Below are positions 8,981 to 17,377 of a stretch of 64,000 nt of DNA, piece by piece; positions within the stretch are counted from its first letter, which is position 1; the number at the start of each line of letters is the position of its first letter. The DNA comes from Gemmobacter megaterium (GTDB lineage Bacteria > Pseudomonadota > Alphaproteobacteria > Rhodobacterales > Rhodobacteraceae). The position numbers and the translations under genes were made by a program. The stretch is taken from NCBI RefSeq assembly GCF_900156815.1, contig NZ_FTOT01000001.1, forward strand, positions 310,001 to 374,000. The letters are read 5' to 3'. The notes beneath the pieces are model-generated. The model did not search any database. It was not told where the DNA came from and saw nothing but the letters and a program-made list of their open reading frames with translations.

Positions 8981-9397
8981 TCAGTTCGTCTTGCGTGTCG
9001 GCAGGAAGGGCAGCGGCAGGACCGGCACGCCATCCTCGATCAGCTTGCGGGCCTCGTCGGGTTTGGCCTCGCCGTGGATCGCGCGTTCGGGGATCTGGCC
9101 TTCGTGCATGGCGCGGGCTTCGGCGGCGAAGGAGAGGCCGACGTAATCCGAGGTCTCCTCGACCTTGCGCCGCAGTTCGGCCAGTGCCGCCTCTTTCGGG
9201 TCGCGGGGGGTGGCAAGAGCGCGGTCGTTGCTGCGCTGGGTGACGGCTGGGGTCATCAGCGCCTTGGTCACGCTGGCCGAGCCGCAATCCGGGCAGGCGA
9301 CATGGCCGGCGGCTGCCAGCCTGTCATAGGCGGCGGCGCTGGCGAACCAGCTGTCAAAGGCATGGCCCTTGTCGCATTTCAGATCATAGCGGATCAT
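8981..9397 (-). CDS. DUF1178 family protein
   Basis: The 138-residue product begins MIRYDLKCDKGHAFDSWFAS and has a second pair of cysteines in HVACPDCGSASVTKALM. The two Cys clusters (CDKGH and CPDCG) suggest a small zinc ribbon at the N-terminus, followed by a helical segment (EAALAELRRKVEETSDYVG) and the conserved FAAEARAMHEGQIPERAIHG. This is the DUF1178 layout; the function of the family is not known. The start overlaps the upstream NUDIX stop by 14 bases, which implies translational coupling. The C-terminal segment LIEDGVPVLPLPFLPTRK is typical of the family. Confidence 0.88.
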   Translation of the reverse strand: MIRYDLKCDKGHAFDSWFASAAAYDRLAAAGHVACPDCGSASVTKALMTPAVTQRSNDRALATPRDPKEAALAELRRKVEETSDYVGLSFAAEARAMHEGQIPERAIHGEAKPDEARKLIEDGVPVLPLPFLPTRKTN

Positions 9398-9923
9398 GCG
9401 CCGACTCCGTCCCAGGCGAGATCCGAAAGTGCCCTTCGGGCGGCGCGGTTTCAAGGGGCGTCGCGCGTTCGAGCGGTGATGCAAAGGGGTCGAAACGGTC
9501 GAGCAGGGCGGCCAGACCCTCATTGGCCACCTTGCGGGCGGCCTTGCGGGGGGTGAACCACTTGCGCCGCCGCTGGTGCTGTTCGGGAAAGGTCTTGGCC
9601 AGGCGGCTGACGGCGAGGGGATAGACCTGCACCTGGCACAGCCGCAGCGATTCCGGCGCCCGCCCCTTGGCATAGGAATAGACCCCGATGCAGTCCGAGC
9701 CAGCAGTGCCGCAGACCCCGGCCTCTTCCCAAGCCTCGATCCGGGCGGTCTCTGGCGGGCTGTGGCCTGCCATGGGCCAGCCGCGCGGGATCAGCCAGCG
9801 GCCGGTCTCGCGGCTGGTGATCAGCAGCACCTCGACCCGGCCCGCCTTCAGCCGCCAGCACAGCGCCGCATATTGCAGATGCGCGCCGGGGCGGGGGCGG
9901 ATGGCGGGATCGGGCTGTGGCAC
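9384..9923 (-). CDS. NUDIX hydrolase with a degenerate Nudix box
   Basis: This 179-residue protein should hydrolyse a nucleoside diphosphate linked to another moiety, most likely in the diadenosine/diphosphoinositol polyphosphate branch, judging by RWLIPRGWPM before the box. The box spans GWPMAGHSPPETAR plus IEAWEEAGV. The EE metal ligands are intact, but position 7 is His and the usual Arg before the Glu is Ile. The start is GTG at 9923 behind a strong AAAGGAG six bases upstream. The gene leads the NUDIX-DUF1178-SDR operon and overlaps DUF1178 by 14 bases. The C-terminal tail after FPEQHQRRRKWFTPRKAA is basic and then low in complexity. Confidence 0.85.
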   Translation of the reverse strand: MPQPDPAIRPRPGAHLQYAALCWRLKAGRVEVLLITSRETGRWLIPRGWPMAGHSPPETARIEAWEEAGVCGTAGSDCIGVYSYAKGRAPESLRLCQVQVYPLAVSRLAKTFPEQHQRRRKWFTPRKAARKVANEGLAALLDRFDPFASPLERATPLETAPPEGHFRISPGTESAHDPL

Positions 9924-10093
9924 GGCGACTCCTTTGCCGGCAACCTAGCGGGTGTTGCGCCGCCATGCCACATCCCGTGGGGGTGGGCACCCTGAAATCC
10001 ACCGCATCTGGGGAAGGTTGTCCCGCATGGTGGCCATTTGCGGCAAATGATGCGAAAAACGACCCTTTGCACACAACAGATGGAGCAGACCGC

Positions 10094-11341
10094 GTGGCAG
10101 AGCTTGGCGAGATCGTCGCACGTTATCCCTGGATCGAGACAGTGTTCTGGCTGTCGGTATTGCTGGTCGCGGCGGGGGTGGTCAACCTGGTGGTCCGGCT
10201 GGCGCTGGTGCGCGGGTTGAACCGGCTGATCGCGGGCATCGCCTTGTTGAACGGGCCCGATGTGGTCCGCGCGGGAATTCTGTCGCGGCTTGCCAACGCA
10301 GCCCCCGCCCTGGTGATTGCGGGCTGGATCATGGCCGTGCCGGGCCTGCCGCCAGTTCTGGGGCAGGTGGTGCGCAATGTGGCGCATGCCTTCATCATCC
10401 TTGTCGTCGCAATGGCCATCGTGGCGGCGGTGAACCTGGGGGAACGGATCTGGCACCGGCGCAACGGTGCGAGCGGGCGCACGATCCGCGGCTATGTGCA
10501 GGTCGCCAATATCCTGATTTATGGGCTTGCCACCATTCTGATGATCGCGGCGATCATCGACCGCTCGCCCTTGATCCTGTTGTCGGGGTTGGGGGCGCTG
10601 ACCGCCGTTCTGATGCTGGTGTTCCAGGATACCATCTTGTCACTGGTGGCATCGGTGCAGATCTCCTCGACCGGCATCGTGCGGGTTGGCGACTGGATCG
10701 AGATGCCATCGATGAACGCCGATGGCGATGTCGTCGATCTGTCGCTGTATTCTGTGACGGTGAAGAACTGGGATTCCACCTACACCACCTTTCCGGTGCG
10801 CAAGCTGGTGTCGGAGCCGTTCAAGAACTGGCGCGGCATGACCGAATCCGGTGGGCGGCGGATCAAGCGGGCCTTGCCCATCGACCAGAACTCGGTGCGG
10901 TTCCTGCACGATGACGAGCGTGACAGATTGGCCCGGCTGCGCCCGCTGGCAGAATATATGCCGCGCAAGGCGCAGGAAATGGCGCAGTGGAATGCCGCAC
11001 TGGGTGATGCGGCCCAGACCCCTGCGAACACCCGGCGCATGACCAATATCGGCAGCTTCCGCGCCTATGTGGATGCCTATCTGCGTGCCCGTCCGGACAT
11101 TCGTCAGGACATGACCTTGCTGGTGCGGCAGTTGCCGCCTGGCGCCGATGGTCTGCCGCTGGAGGTCTATTGCTTCACCGCAACCACGGCCTGGGGCGCG
11201 TATGAAGGGATTCAGGCCGATATGTTCGATCATCTGATCGCCATTCTGCCGGAGTTCGGTCTACGTCTGTTCCAGTCGCCGACGGGTCACGATTTCGGTC
11301 GGCTGGCGGTGGCCCCCCTTGCGGACCGCGCGGCTGCATGA
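10094..11341 (+). CDS. MscS-family mechanosensitive channel, YbdG-like
   Basis: The 415-residue membrane protein has about five transmembrane helices in its first 170 residues. The pore-lining/beta-domain junction is LILLSGLGALTAVLMLVFQDTILSL..., followed by the MscS beta-domain signature VRVGDWIEMPSMNADGDVVD. The later conserved stretch TVKNWDSTYTTFPVRKLV is characteristic of the YbdG branch, whose E. coli member is also 415 residues. It should open under membrane tension in osmotic downshift. The GTG start at 10094 was chosen because of GGAG upstream and the family length; longer readings start inside the divergent NUDIX promoter. The histone-deacetylase-like gene follows 34 bp downstream. 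Confidence 0.85.
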   Translation: MAELGEIVARYPWIETVFWLSVLLVAAGVVNLVVRLALVRGLNRLIAGIALLNGPDVVRAGILSRLANAAPALVIAGWIMAVPGLPPVLGQVVRNVAHAFIILVVAMAIVAAVNLGERIWHRRNGASGRTIRGYVQVANILIYGLATILMIAAIIDRSPLILLSGLGALTAVLMLVFQDTILSLVASVQISSTGIVRVGDWIEMPSMNADGDVVDLSLYSVTVKNWDSTYTTFPVRKLVSEPFKNWRGMTESGGRRIKRALPIDQNSVRFLHDDERDRLARLRPLAEYMPRKAQEMAQWNAALGDAAQTPANTRRMTNIGSFRAYVDAYLRARPDIRQDMTLLVRQLPPGADGLPLEVYCFTATTAWGAYEGIQADMFDHLIAILPEFGLRLFQSPTGHDFGRLAVAPLADRAAA

Positions 11342-11375
11342 TCGGGTGGCGCGACAGGGCAGGGGTGAGGGTGCC

Positions 11376-12482
11376 ATGGGGCCGGTGCTGATCGGGCACG
11401 AGATTTACCGCATGTCGAGCTATGGCCAGCGGCATCCCTTGCGCGTGCCGCGCGTGTCCACGGTGATGGATCTGTCGCGCGCCTTGGGCTGGTTGCCCGA
11501 CCACGCCTTTCGCCGCAGCCCCCGCGCCCGGCCCGAGGCGCTGACCCATTGGCACCACCCGGCCTATATCGCCGCCTTGCAGGAGGCAGAGGCGACCGGG
11601 CCGGCTGATCACTTGCGCGCCTTTGGCCTTGGCACCCATGCCAATCCGGTGTTTCCCGAGGTCTGGCGGCGGCCTGCCACATCGGCGGGCGGGGTCATGC
11701 TGGCGGCAGAGATGCTGCGCGAGGGCGGCGTGGTCTATGTGCCTGCCGGTGGCACGCATCATGGCCTGCCGGACCGTGCCAACGGCTTTTGCTATCTGAA
11801 CGATCCGGTGCTGGCCATGCTGGCGATGCGCCGTCTGGGGCTGCGCCGGATTGCCTATGTCGATATCGACGCCCACCATTGCGACGGCGTGGATGTCGCC
11901 TTTCGGGACGATCCCGACACGCTGCTGATCTCGGTGCATGAGGAACGCCGCTGGCCCTTTACCGGGCTGTTGGAGGACGAAGGTGCCGGCAATGTGTTCA
12001 ACCTGCCGGTTCCTGCGGGGTTCAACGATTCCGAGATGCGGGCGGCTTTGCACGAGTTGATCCTGCCGCGGCTGGAGGGGTTTCGCCCCGATGCCGTGGT
12101 CCTGCAATGCGGGGCGGATGCGGTGGAGGAGGATCCGCTGTCGCGGCTGTCGCTGTCGAACAATGCCCATTGGTCGGTGGTGGCGGCACTGCGCCCCGTT
12201 GCGCCGCGCTATCTTGTGCTGGGGGGCGGGGGCTACAATCCCTGGTCGGTCGGGCGGTGCTGGACAGGCGTCTGGGCCACCCTCGCAGGGGCAGAGATCC
12301 CCGACCGCCTGCCACACGAGGCCGAATCCGTGCTGCGCGCGCTGGTCTGGCACGACGCGCCCAAGCGCAAGCCGGTGCAGCCCCACTGGTTCACCACCCT
12401 GCGCGACACGCCGCGCGAAGGGGCGGTGCGCCCCGAGATCCGCGCGCGGCTTGCCGTGCTGGCAGGGCGGCCCGGCCCATGA
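11376..12482 (+). CDS. Histone deacetylase/AcuC-AphA family hydrolase
   Basis: This 368-residue zinc hydrolase of the arginase-deacetylase fold is predicted to remove acetyl groups from lysines or acetylated polyamines. Visible motifs are GGTHHGLPDRANGFCYLNDP with the paired histidines, YVDIDAHHCDGV with the zinc-binding Asp and His, LQCGADAVEEDPL with the second zinc Asp region, and LVLGGGGYNPWSVGR near the C-terminus. The domain fills the whole protein. The ATG at 11376 is preceded by GGGTGAGGG. The stop overlaps the thpR start as ATGA, so the two genes are translationally coupled. It is closest in layout to AcuC-type deacetylases; the substrate is unknown. Confidence 0.88.
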   Translation: MGPVLIGHEIYRMSSYGQRHPLRVPRVSTVMDLSRALGWLPDHAFRRSPRARPEALTHWHHPAYIAALQEAEATGPADHLRAFGLGTHANPVFPEVWRRPATSAGGVMLAAEMLREGGVVYVPAGGTHHGLPDRANGFCYLNDPVLAMLAMRRLGLRRIAYVDIDAHHCDGVDVAFRDDPDTLLISVHEERRWPFTGLLEDEGAGNVFNLPVPAGFNDSEMRAALHELILPRLEGFRPDAVVLQCGADAVEEDPLSRLSLSNNAHWSVVAALRPVAPRYLVLGGGGYNPWSVGRCWTGVWATLAGAEIPDRLPHEAESVLRALVWHDAPKRKPVQPHWFTTLRDTPREGAVRPEIRARLAVLAGRPGP

Positions 12483-13021
12483 TCCGCGCCTTTGTCGCCT
12501 TGCCGCTGCCCGACGAGATCCGCAGCCGTCTGAGCGTGGCGCAATTCCTGCTGCCGTTGCCGCGCAAGGTGCCGCCGGAGAATTTCCATATCACACTGGC
12601 CTTTCTGGGAGAGGTCGCCGTTCCGGCCCTGCAAGAGGTGGATCTGGCGCTTGGGGCCTTGCGGTTGCCGCGATTGGCGTTGTCCTTGCAGGGTCTGGGG
12701 CTGTTCGGTGGTGCGCGGCCGCGCAGCTTTCACGCAAGCGTCGTGCCAGACCCGGATCTGGCGCGGATGCAGGCGCGCATCGCGCGGGCCTGCGCAATGG
12801 CGGGCGCCCCGGCAGAGGCCCGCCGCTTTGTGCCGCATGTCACGCTGGGCCGGTTCCGCGCCGATCTGGCCGATGCGATGCGGCTGGAGCGGTCCGCCGC
12901 CGAAGGCGCCGGCTTTGCCGCAGGCCCGTGGACGGCGGATCGCTTTGTGCTTTACCGTTCCGAACGCGGCGGGGATGGCCCGCGCTATGATGAACTTGCA
13001 AGCTACCCCCTGACAGCGTGA
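12479..13021 (+). CDS. thpR: RNA 2',3'-cyclic phosphodiesterase (2H superfamily)
   Basis: The 180-residue protein carries the two HxT motifs of 2H phosphoesterases: HITLAFLG with H37 and HVTLGRF with His near residue 120. It begins MIRAFVALPLPDEIRSRL, the typical ThpR/LigT opening. The enzyme opens 2',3'-cyclic phosphate RNA ends to 2'-phosphates in the cytoplasm; historically it was described as a 2'-5' RNA ligase. The start overlaps the stop of the deacetylase-like gene (ATGA). The ygfZ gene follows 37 bp later on the same strand, so the three may be one transcript. Confidence 0.92.
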   Translation: MIRAFVALPLPDEIRSRLSVAQFLLPLPRKVPPENFHITLAFLGEVAVPALQEVDLALGALRLPRLALSLQGLGLFGGARPRSFHASVVPDPDLARMQARIARACAMAGAPAEARRFVPHVTLGRFRADLADAMRLERSAAEGAGFAAGPWTADRFVLYRSERGGDGPRYDELASYPLTA

Positions 13022-13058
13022 TGCGGCCCGCCTATATCTGCCGCGCAGGAGGCCCGAC

Positions 13059-13862
13059 ATGACCCTTGGTGAAACCGACCCCGGCCGCAGCGTGCTGGCC
13101 ATCTCTGGCGAGGACCGCGAGGTCTTTTTGCAAGGGCTGATCACGAACGACATCAGGGCCATAGCGCAAGGCCCGGTCTATGCGGCGATCCTGTCGCCCC
13201 AAGGCAAATATCTGGCCGATTTCCTGCTGGTTCCCGGCCCGCCGGGCACCATCTGGCTGGATGTGGCGACCCCTTTGGCCGACGATCTGCTCCGGCGGCT
13301 GACGATGTACCGGCTGCGCGCCAAGGTCACGATCGAGCGTGCGGGGCTGATCGTGCGCCGTGGTCTGGGCGACGCGCCTGCGGGGGCTGTGGCCGACCCG
13401 CGCCATGACGCCCTGGGCTGGCGCGCCTATGGCGAGGCCGAGGGCGACAGCCCCGCCATCAATTGGGATGCGATCCGCGTGGCGCATTGCATTCCCGAAA
13501 CCTGTATCGAGCTTGTCCCGAACGAAACCTATATCCTTGAAGCCGGGTTCGAACGGCTGCATGGCGTCGATTTCCGCAAGGGCTGCTATGTCGGGCAGGA
13601 AGTCACCGCCCGCATGAAGCATAAAACCGAGCTGCGCAAAGGGTTTGCAACCGTTTCCCTCTCCGGGGAGGCCGTGCCCGGCACCCAGATCCTTGCGCAT
13701 GGGCGCGATGTCGGAACCCTGTTCACCCGGTCGGGCGACCGCGCCATCGCATATCTGCGCTTTGACCGGGCCGACGGCGAGATGCTGGCGGGCGAGGCGC
13801 GTGTCACCCTGCTGCCTGCGGGCGGATCAGACGATCCGCCTGCCAGCCTGCCAGACCGCTGA
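13059..13862 (+). CDS. ygfZ: YgfZ/GcvT-fold folate-dependent Fe-S cluster assembly factor
   Basis: This is a 267-residue protein of the GcvT-like fold. The diagnostic motif KGCYVGQEV begins at residue 174, with the conserved Cys that marks YgfZ/IBA57 proteins. The N-terminal region LQGLITNDIRAI and YAAILSPQGKYLADF also match. It assists maturation or repair of particular [4Fe-4S] enzymes such as radical SAM proteins, using tetrahydrofolate. The start follows AGGAGG eight bases upstream. The last 36 bases overlap the convergent nagA gene, so the final dozen residues (about GGSDDPPASLPDR) are encoded opposite the nagA C-terminus. Confidence 0.9.
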   Translation: MTLGETDPGRSVLAISGEDREVFLQGLITNDIRAIAQGPVYAAILSPQGKYLADFLLVPGPPGTIWLDVATPLADDLLRRLTMYRLRAKVTIERAGLIVRRGLGDAPAGAVADPRHDALGWRAYGEAEGDSPAINWDAIRVAHCIPETCIELVPNETYILEAGFERLHGVDFRKGCYVGQEVTARMKHKTELRKGFATVSLSGEAVPGTQILAHGRDVGTLFTRSGDRAIAYLRFDRADGEMLAGEARVTLLPAGGSDDPPASLPDR

Positions 13863-14951
13863 CAGGCGCAGATCAGCCGTCAGGTGCAGCACATCCGCTC
13901 GGTCGCCGGGGCGCAGATGTCCGGCCTCGGACCCGATCAGCGCGGCAGGCGTGGCCGTCGCCATGGCCAGCGCCCGGTCCAGCGGCAAGCCCACCTGACG
14001 CACCAGCACCGCGACGGCCTGCGGCAGCGCAAGGTCGGCCCCGGCCAGCGTGCCGCCGTCCAGCACCAGCCGCCCGTCGCGCCGCATGACCTGACGCCCG
14101 TTCAGCGTGAACCCCGGCCTGTCAGTGCCTGCCACGGCCATGGCATCCGATACCACGAACAACCCCGCAGGCCGCGCCGCCAGCGCGATGCGCAGCACTT
14201 CAAGGGCCACATGATGGCCGTCGGCGATGATCCCCGCCGCCGTGTCGCCGGCCAGCACCGCGCCGACCAGGCCGGGTTCGCGGTGGCCAAGCCCGCTCAT
14301 GGCGTTGAACAGATGCGTGACGCAGCGTGCACCCGCGGCAAAGGCGGCCTGTGCCTCGGCGCAGGTGGTTTCGGCGTGACCCAGACTGACGATGGCCCCG
14401 GCTGCCGCCAGCCGGGCGATCTGGTCGGGGCTGGCGGCACAAGGCGCCAGCGTGACCAACAGCGCGGGCAGGTGCGCGGCGGCGCTGCACAGGGCCTCGC
14501 AATCGGCCTCTGTCATCGGGCGGATCAGCGCCGGATCATGGGCGCCTGCGCGGCGCGGATCCAGATGCGGGCCTTCCAGATGCAGGCCCAGAAAGCCCGG
14601 CAGCCCGGCAGCGGCGATCCCGGCGGCGATCACCTGCGCTGTCACTGCGGGCCGGTCGGTGATCAGGGTCGGCAGGAGGCCGGTCGCGCCCAGCCGTGCG
14701 TGGGCCGCGCAGATCCGCGCCAGTTGCGCGGCATCGGTGGCGGGGCCCACCATCTCGCCCCCGCCGCCGTTGACCTGTAGATCCACCATGCCGGGCGCCA
14801 GAATGCCGCCGTCCATCGACAGTTCGGCACAGCCGCGCGGAACATCGGCGCGAAGGCCCTCGATGTGGTCCGCATCCAGCACCAGCACCGCCTCGGGGTG
14901 GATCTGTGCCCCGTCAAAGATCGCGGCGCCGGTCAGCGCAAGGCGGCTCAT
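13827..14951 (-). CDS. nagA: N-acetylglucosamine-6-phosphate deacetylase
   Basis: The 374-residue amidohydrolase converts GlcNAc-6-phosphate to glucosamine-6-phosphate and acetate. Motifs in order: APGMVDLQVNGGGG near residue 52 (where metal-binding amidohydrolases have HxH, NagA has D-x-QVNG), LGLHLEGPHLDPRRAGAH with the metal Glu, SLGHAETTCAEA and THLFNAMSGLGHREPG with the metal histidines, IADGHHV, and the catalytic Asp in FVVSDAM. It starts inside the stop of the upstream kinase gene (ATGA), so kinase and deacetylase are made together: the kinase forms GlcNAc-6-P and NagA deacetylates it. Glucosamine-6-P can then feed glmS/glmU products or glycolysis. Confidence 0.93.
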   Translation of the reverse strand: MSRLALTGAAIFDGAQIHPEAVLVLDADHIEGLRADVPRGCAELSMDGGILAPGMVDLQVNGGGGEMVGPATDAAQLARICAAHARLGATGLLPTLITDRPAVTAQVIAAGIAAAGLPGFLGLHLEGPHLDPRRAGAHDPALIRPMTEADCEALCSAAAHLPALLVTLAPCAASPDQIARLAAAGAIVSLGHAETTCAEAQAAFAAGARCVTHLFNAMSGLGHREPGLVGAVLAGDTAAGIIADGHHVALEVLRIALAARPAGLFVVSDAMAVAGTDRPGFTLNGRQVMRRDGRLVLDGGTLAGADLALPQAVAVLVRQVGLPLDRALAMATATPAALIGSEAGHLRPGDRADVLHLTADLRLSAVWQAGRRIV

Positions 14952-15799
14952 GCCTGCGCCATGGCAAGATGCAGGGCGCCATCCAGCGCCGATCCGTCGG
15001 ACTGGCGCCGGGGCCAGGCCGCGCCGATCCGCGCCGCCCAGAGCGGCCCCAGCCCCCCCGTCCAGACCACCGGCAGCGGGTCATCCGATTGCAGCCGAGC
15101 GATGCTGGCGGAAATTTCGGCGCCCGCCCGGTCCAGCACTTCGGTTGCGGCGGGATCGGCGCTGGTGAACAGCGCCGGGGCGTGGGCGGCAAAGTCGGCG
15201 GGCCGCGCGGCGATGGCCCAGGCGACCGTGCCATGCGGGCCGCCATGGCGGGCCAGCACGTCGGCCAGCGCGGGGGTCATCGGGATCAGCCCGTCCTGCG
15301 CGCGCAAGGCCAGTTCGACCAGCCGCCGCCCCAGCACCGCGCCGCTACCCTCGTCGCCCAGCAGAAACCCCCAGCCGCCGATCTGATCGTACTGCCCGCC
15401 CCGCATCCGGGCAAAGACCGATCCGGTGCCCATGGCCGCCACGATGCCATCCTGCCCGCCGAGCGCGCCCAATGTGCTGGTATAGGCATCCGACACGATC
15501 CGGCTGCGGGCAAAGGGCAGGCGGCTGGCCAGCCACTCTTCGGCCCCGGCCGCGACGGTGCCTGCCAGGCCCAGGGCCGCCCAGGTGCCGGCCATCAGGC
15601 GGGCCGGGTCATCGGCCGGAAAGGCCGCCGCCATGGCCTGCGCCGCAGCGGACAGGATGTTGCGGCAGGCCCCTTCGGGATCAAGCGCGATATTCGCCGG
15701 GCCGCCCACGCCATCGGCCAGAGGCTGGCCATCGGCCCCCGCCAGCCGCACGCGGCAGCCGCTGCCCCCGCCATCCACTCCCAGATACAGCCGCATCAT
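14948..15799 (-). CDS. BadF/BadG-type N-acetylglucosamine kinase
   Basis: The 283-residue ASKHA-fold kinase starts with the phosphate-1 loop YLGVDGGGSGCRVRL. It has the sugar-binding region GGPANIALDPEG, GTGSVFARM (phosphate-2) and GGWGFLLGDEGSGAVLGRR, which are the hallmarks of the BadF/BadG/BcrA/BcrD family and of GlcNAc kinases. Its ATGA overlap with nagA strongly supports GlcNAc as the substrate, for example amino sugar from cell-wall recycling or chitin fragments. Two adjacent ATG codons (15799 and 15796) are possible; AAGGA lies eight bases before the first. There is no transporter gene alongside. Confidence 0.87.
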   Translation of the reverse strand: MMRLYLGVDGGGSGCRVRLAGADGQPLADGVGGPANIALDPEGACRNILSAAAQAMAAAFPADDPARLMAGTWAALGLAGTVAAGAEEWLASRLPFARSRIVSDAYTSTLGALGGQDGIVAAMGTGSVFARMRGGQYDQIGGWGFLLGDEGSGAVLGRRLVELALRAQDGLIPMTPALADVLARHGGPHGTVAWAIAARPADFAAHAPALFTSADPAATEVLDRAGAEISASIARLQSDDPLPVVWTGGLGPLWAARIGAAWPRRQSDGSALDGALHLAMAQA

Positions 15800-15818
15800 G
15801 CCCCCGGTCCTTGCGCGC

Positions 15819-16709
15819 CTAACCTAGCGGATCGGGCGGGGGCGGCAAGGCGCCATGGCTTGCGGCCTGCAACGCAAGGTGATCCCCGGCGCCAAGGATC
15901 CAGCCTTCGTCCATCACCTGCTGCTGCGGCGCGCGCGGGGTCATCAGCGCGGGCAACGCGCCCTGGCCCGACAGCCGCATCATGGCCTGCGCCAGCAAAT
16001 CCACCTGCGCGGCATCCAGACAGGGATACTGCGGCAGCACCTCGGCAAGCCGCTGGTCCAGAAGCGAGAAATACACTTCGGCCAGAACGGTGCGGGCGGT
16101 GTCCACCGGCTCGAACGGCCAGACGGCAACATCGCCGGGCAGGGCGGCGCGCAAACGGTGCAGGATGGGAATGCAGGTCAGCGCCTGCGCCCCGACGGCG
16201 CCGATCCCTGCCAACTGGAACATGGATTTCGGGGCGACGCGGCCAAAGCGGGCGGCCCGTTCTATGCCGCGATGCCAGGCCATGCCGGGCGGCAGCTCGG
16301 GCCGGGTGCGCGACAGGCCCGGCGTGCCGTTGCGTGTGCCGTCGCCCCAGAACGGGCCGCCCCCGGCAAAGGCGCGGTTCGCCTCGGCCGCGACCTGACG
16401 GTGATTGGACCCGTCCGGGCCTTCGCTGACGCGCTGCGCCAGCCAGTCCCAGACCGCCATGGCGGCAGGGCGCCCCGTCAGCCCCGTGGCAAAGCCCGCA
16501 GGCCAGGCAAAGCCGATGTCCACGCCGATCAGCAGCCGCCCCGGTTGCTGCGCCAGGTCCCGCAGCGCGGCTTCGGCCATGGCGCGGGTGGGCAGGTTGA
16601 CCGGCGGCCGTGCCCCCGCGCCTGCCAGGCCCAGCCAGATCGAATCCTTGCCGCGTTTCGGTCCCCTGGCCGAGGACCAGTCCAGCATGGCGATCCGGTC
16701 GAACCTCAT
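15819..16709 (-). CDS. Uncharacterised RNase H-fold-like protein coupled to mobA
   Basis: The 296-residue product begins MRFDRIAMLDWSSARGPKRG. By eye it has an RNase H-like (DUF429-type) layout: D10 in a first strand followed by Ser-Ser, a second strand with D64 in LLIGVDIGFAWPAG, a conserved acidic segment VLAEVYFSLLDQRLAE, and a final helix with acidic residues in LDAAQVDLLAQAM. These are the places where RNase H-fold nucleases hold metal ligands. The gene overlaps the stop of mobA (ATGA). Proteins in this position are often labelled as molybdopterin guanine dinucleotide synthesis because of the neighbour, but I see no MobB-type P-loop. The function is unknown; nuclease activity is inference. 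Confidence 0.75.
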   Translation of the reverse strand: MRFDRIAMLDWSSARGPKRGKDSIWLGLAGAGARPPVNLPTRAMAEAALRDLAQQPGRLLIGVDIGFAWPAGFATGLTGRPAAMAVWDWLAQRVSEGPDGSNHRQVAAEANRAFAGGGPFWGDGTRNGTPGLSRTRPELPPGMAWHRGIERAARFGRVAPKSMFQLAGIGAVGAQALTCIPILHRLRAALPGDVAVWPFEPVDTARTVLAEVYFSLLDQRLAEVLPQYPCLDAAQVDLLAQAMMRLSGQGALPALMTPRAPQQQVMDEGWILGAGDHLALQAASHGALPPPPDPLG

Positions 16710-17308
16710 GTCCGCGCGGCCATGGTTTCGGCCAGCGCCAGATCCGCAGGGGTATTGACGTTGAAGAAGGGATCGAACGGCACGGTGGCAAAGGCCACCG
16801 TCACCGCCCCGTGATCCAGCGCCCAACGGGCCACGCGCCGGGAGCCCCCGGCCAGCGCCCGGCGCAACGCCTCGCGCAGATCGACGGGCCACAGGCCGAA
16901 TGTAGGGTGCAGGCGCTGGACGCCGGTCTGGTCGGGGCTGGCGGCCAGGGCGAACCGCCCGGCCCCTGCCAGCCGTGCCGCCAGATCATGCGGCAGGAAC
17001 GGGCTGTCGGCGGCGGCGGTCAGCAGTTGGTCCGCGCCATGACCGGCTGCCCAGTCCAGCCCGGCCAGAACACCGGCCAGCGGGCCGGGAAATCCCGGAA
17101 CCGTATCGGGCAGCACCGGCAGGCCAAGGGGCAGGAACCGGGCCGGATCGCCATTGGCGCTGATGGCCAGCGGCCCGGTCTGCGGCGCCAGCCGCGCGAT
17201 CACATGGCCGATCATCGGCCGCCCTGCCAGCGGCAGCAGCGCCTTGTCGCCGCCGCCCATGCGGCTGGACAAGCCGCCCGCCAGAATGATGCCGCGCGTT
17301 TCCGCCAT
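16706..17308 (-). CDS. mobA: Molybdenum cofactor guanylyltransferase
   Basis: The 200-residue enzyme attaches GMP from GTP to molybdopterin. The nucleotidyltransferase signature IILAGGLSSRMGGGDKALLP occupies residues 7-26, with the catalytic Lys in DKALL. LLTAAADSPFLP provides the metal Asp, and FFNVNTPADLALAE is the MobA C-terminal motif. The start at 17308 follows AAAGGA. The downstream gene overlaps by ATGA. Its divergent neighbour encodes a DUF2478 protein, a family often found near molybdate or nitrogenase genes, so this small locus may serve molybdoenzymes. The length is typical of MobA. Confidence 0.92.
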   Translation of the reverse strand: MAETRGIILAGGLSSRMGGGDKALLPLAGRPMIGHVIARLAPQTGPLAISANGDPARFLPLGLPVLPDTVPGFPGPLAGVLAGLDWAAGHGADQLLTAAADSPFLPHDLAARLAGAGRFALAASPDQTGVQRLHPTFGLWPVDLREALRRALAGGSRRVARWALDHGAVTVAFATVPFDPFFNVNTPADLALAETMAART

Positions 17309-17377
17309 CCTTTGACCCTTGCCCGGATGCCTGTCGCGGTTATACCCAAAGCTTGCAGCCAGACGAAAGGGGCGCCG

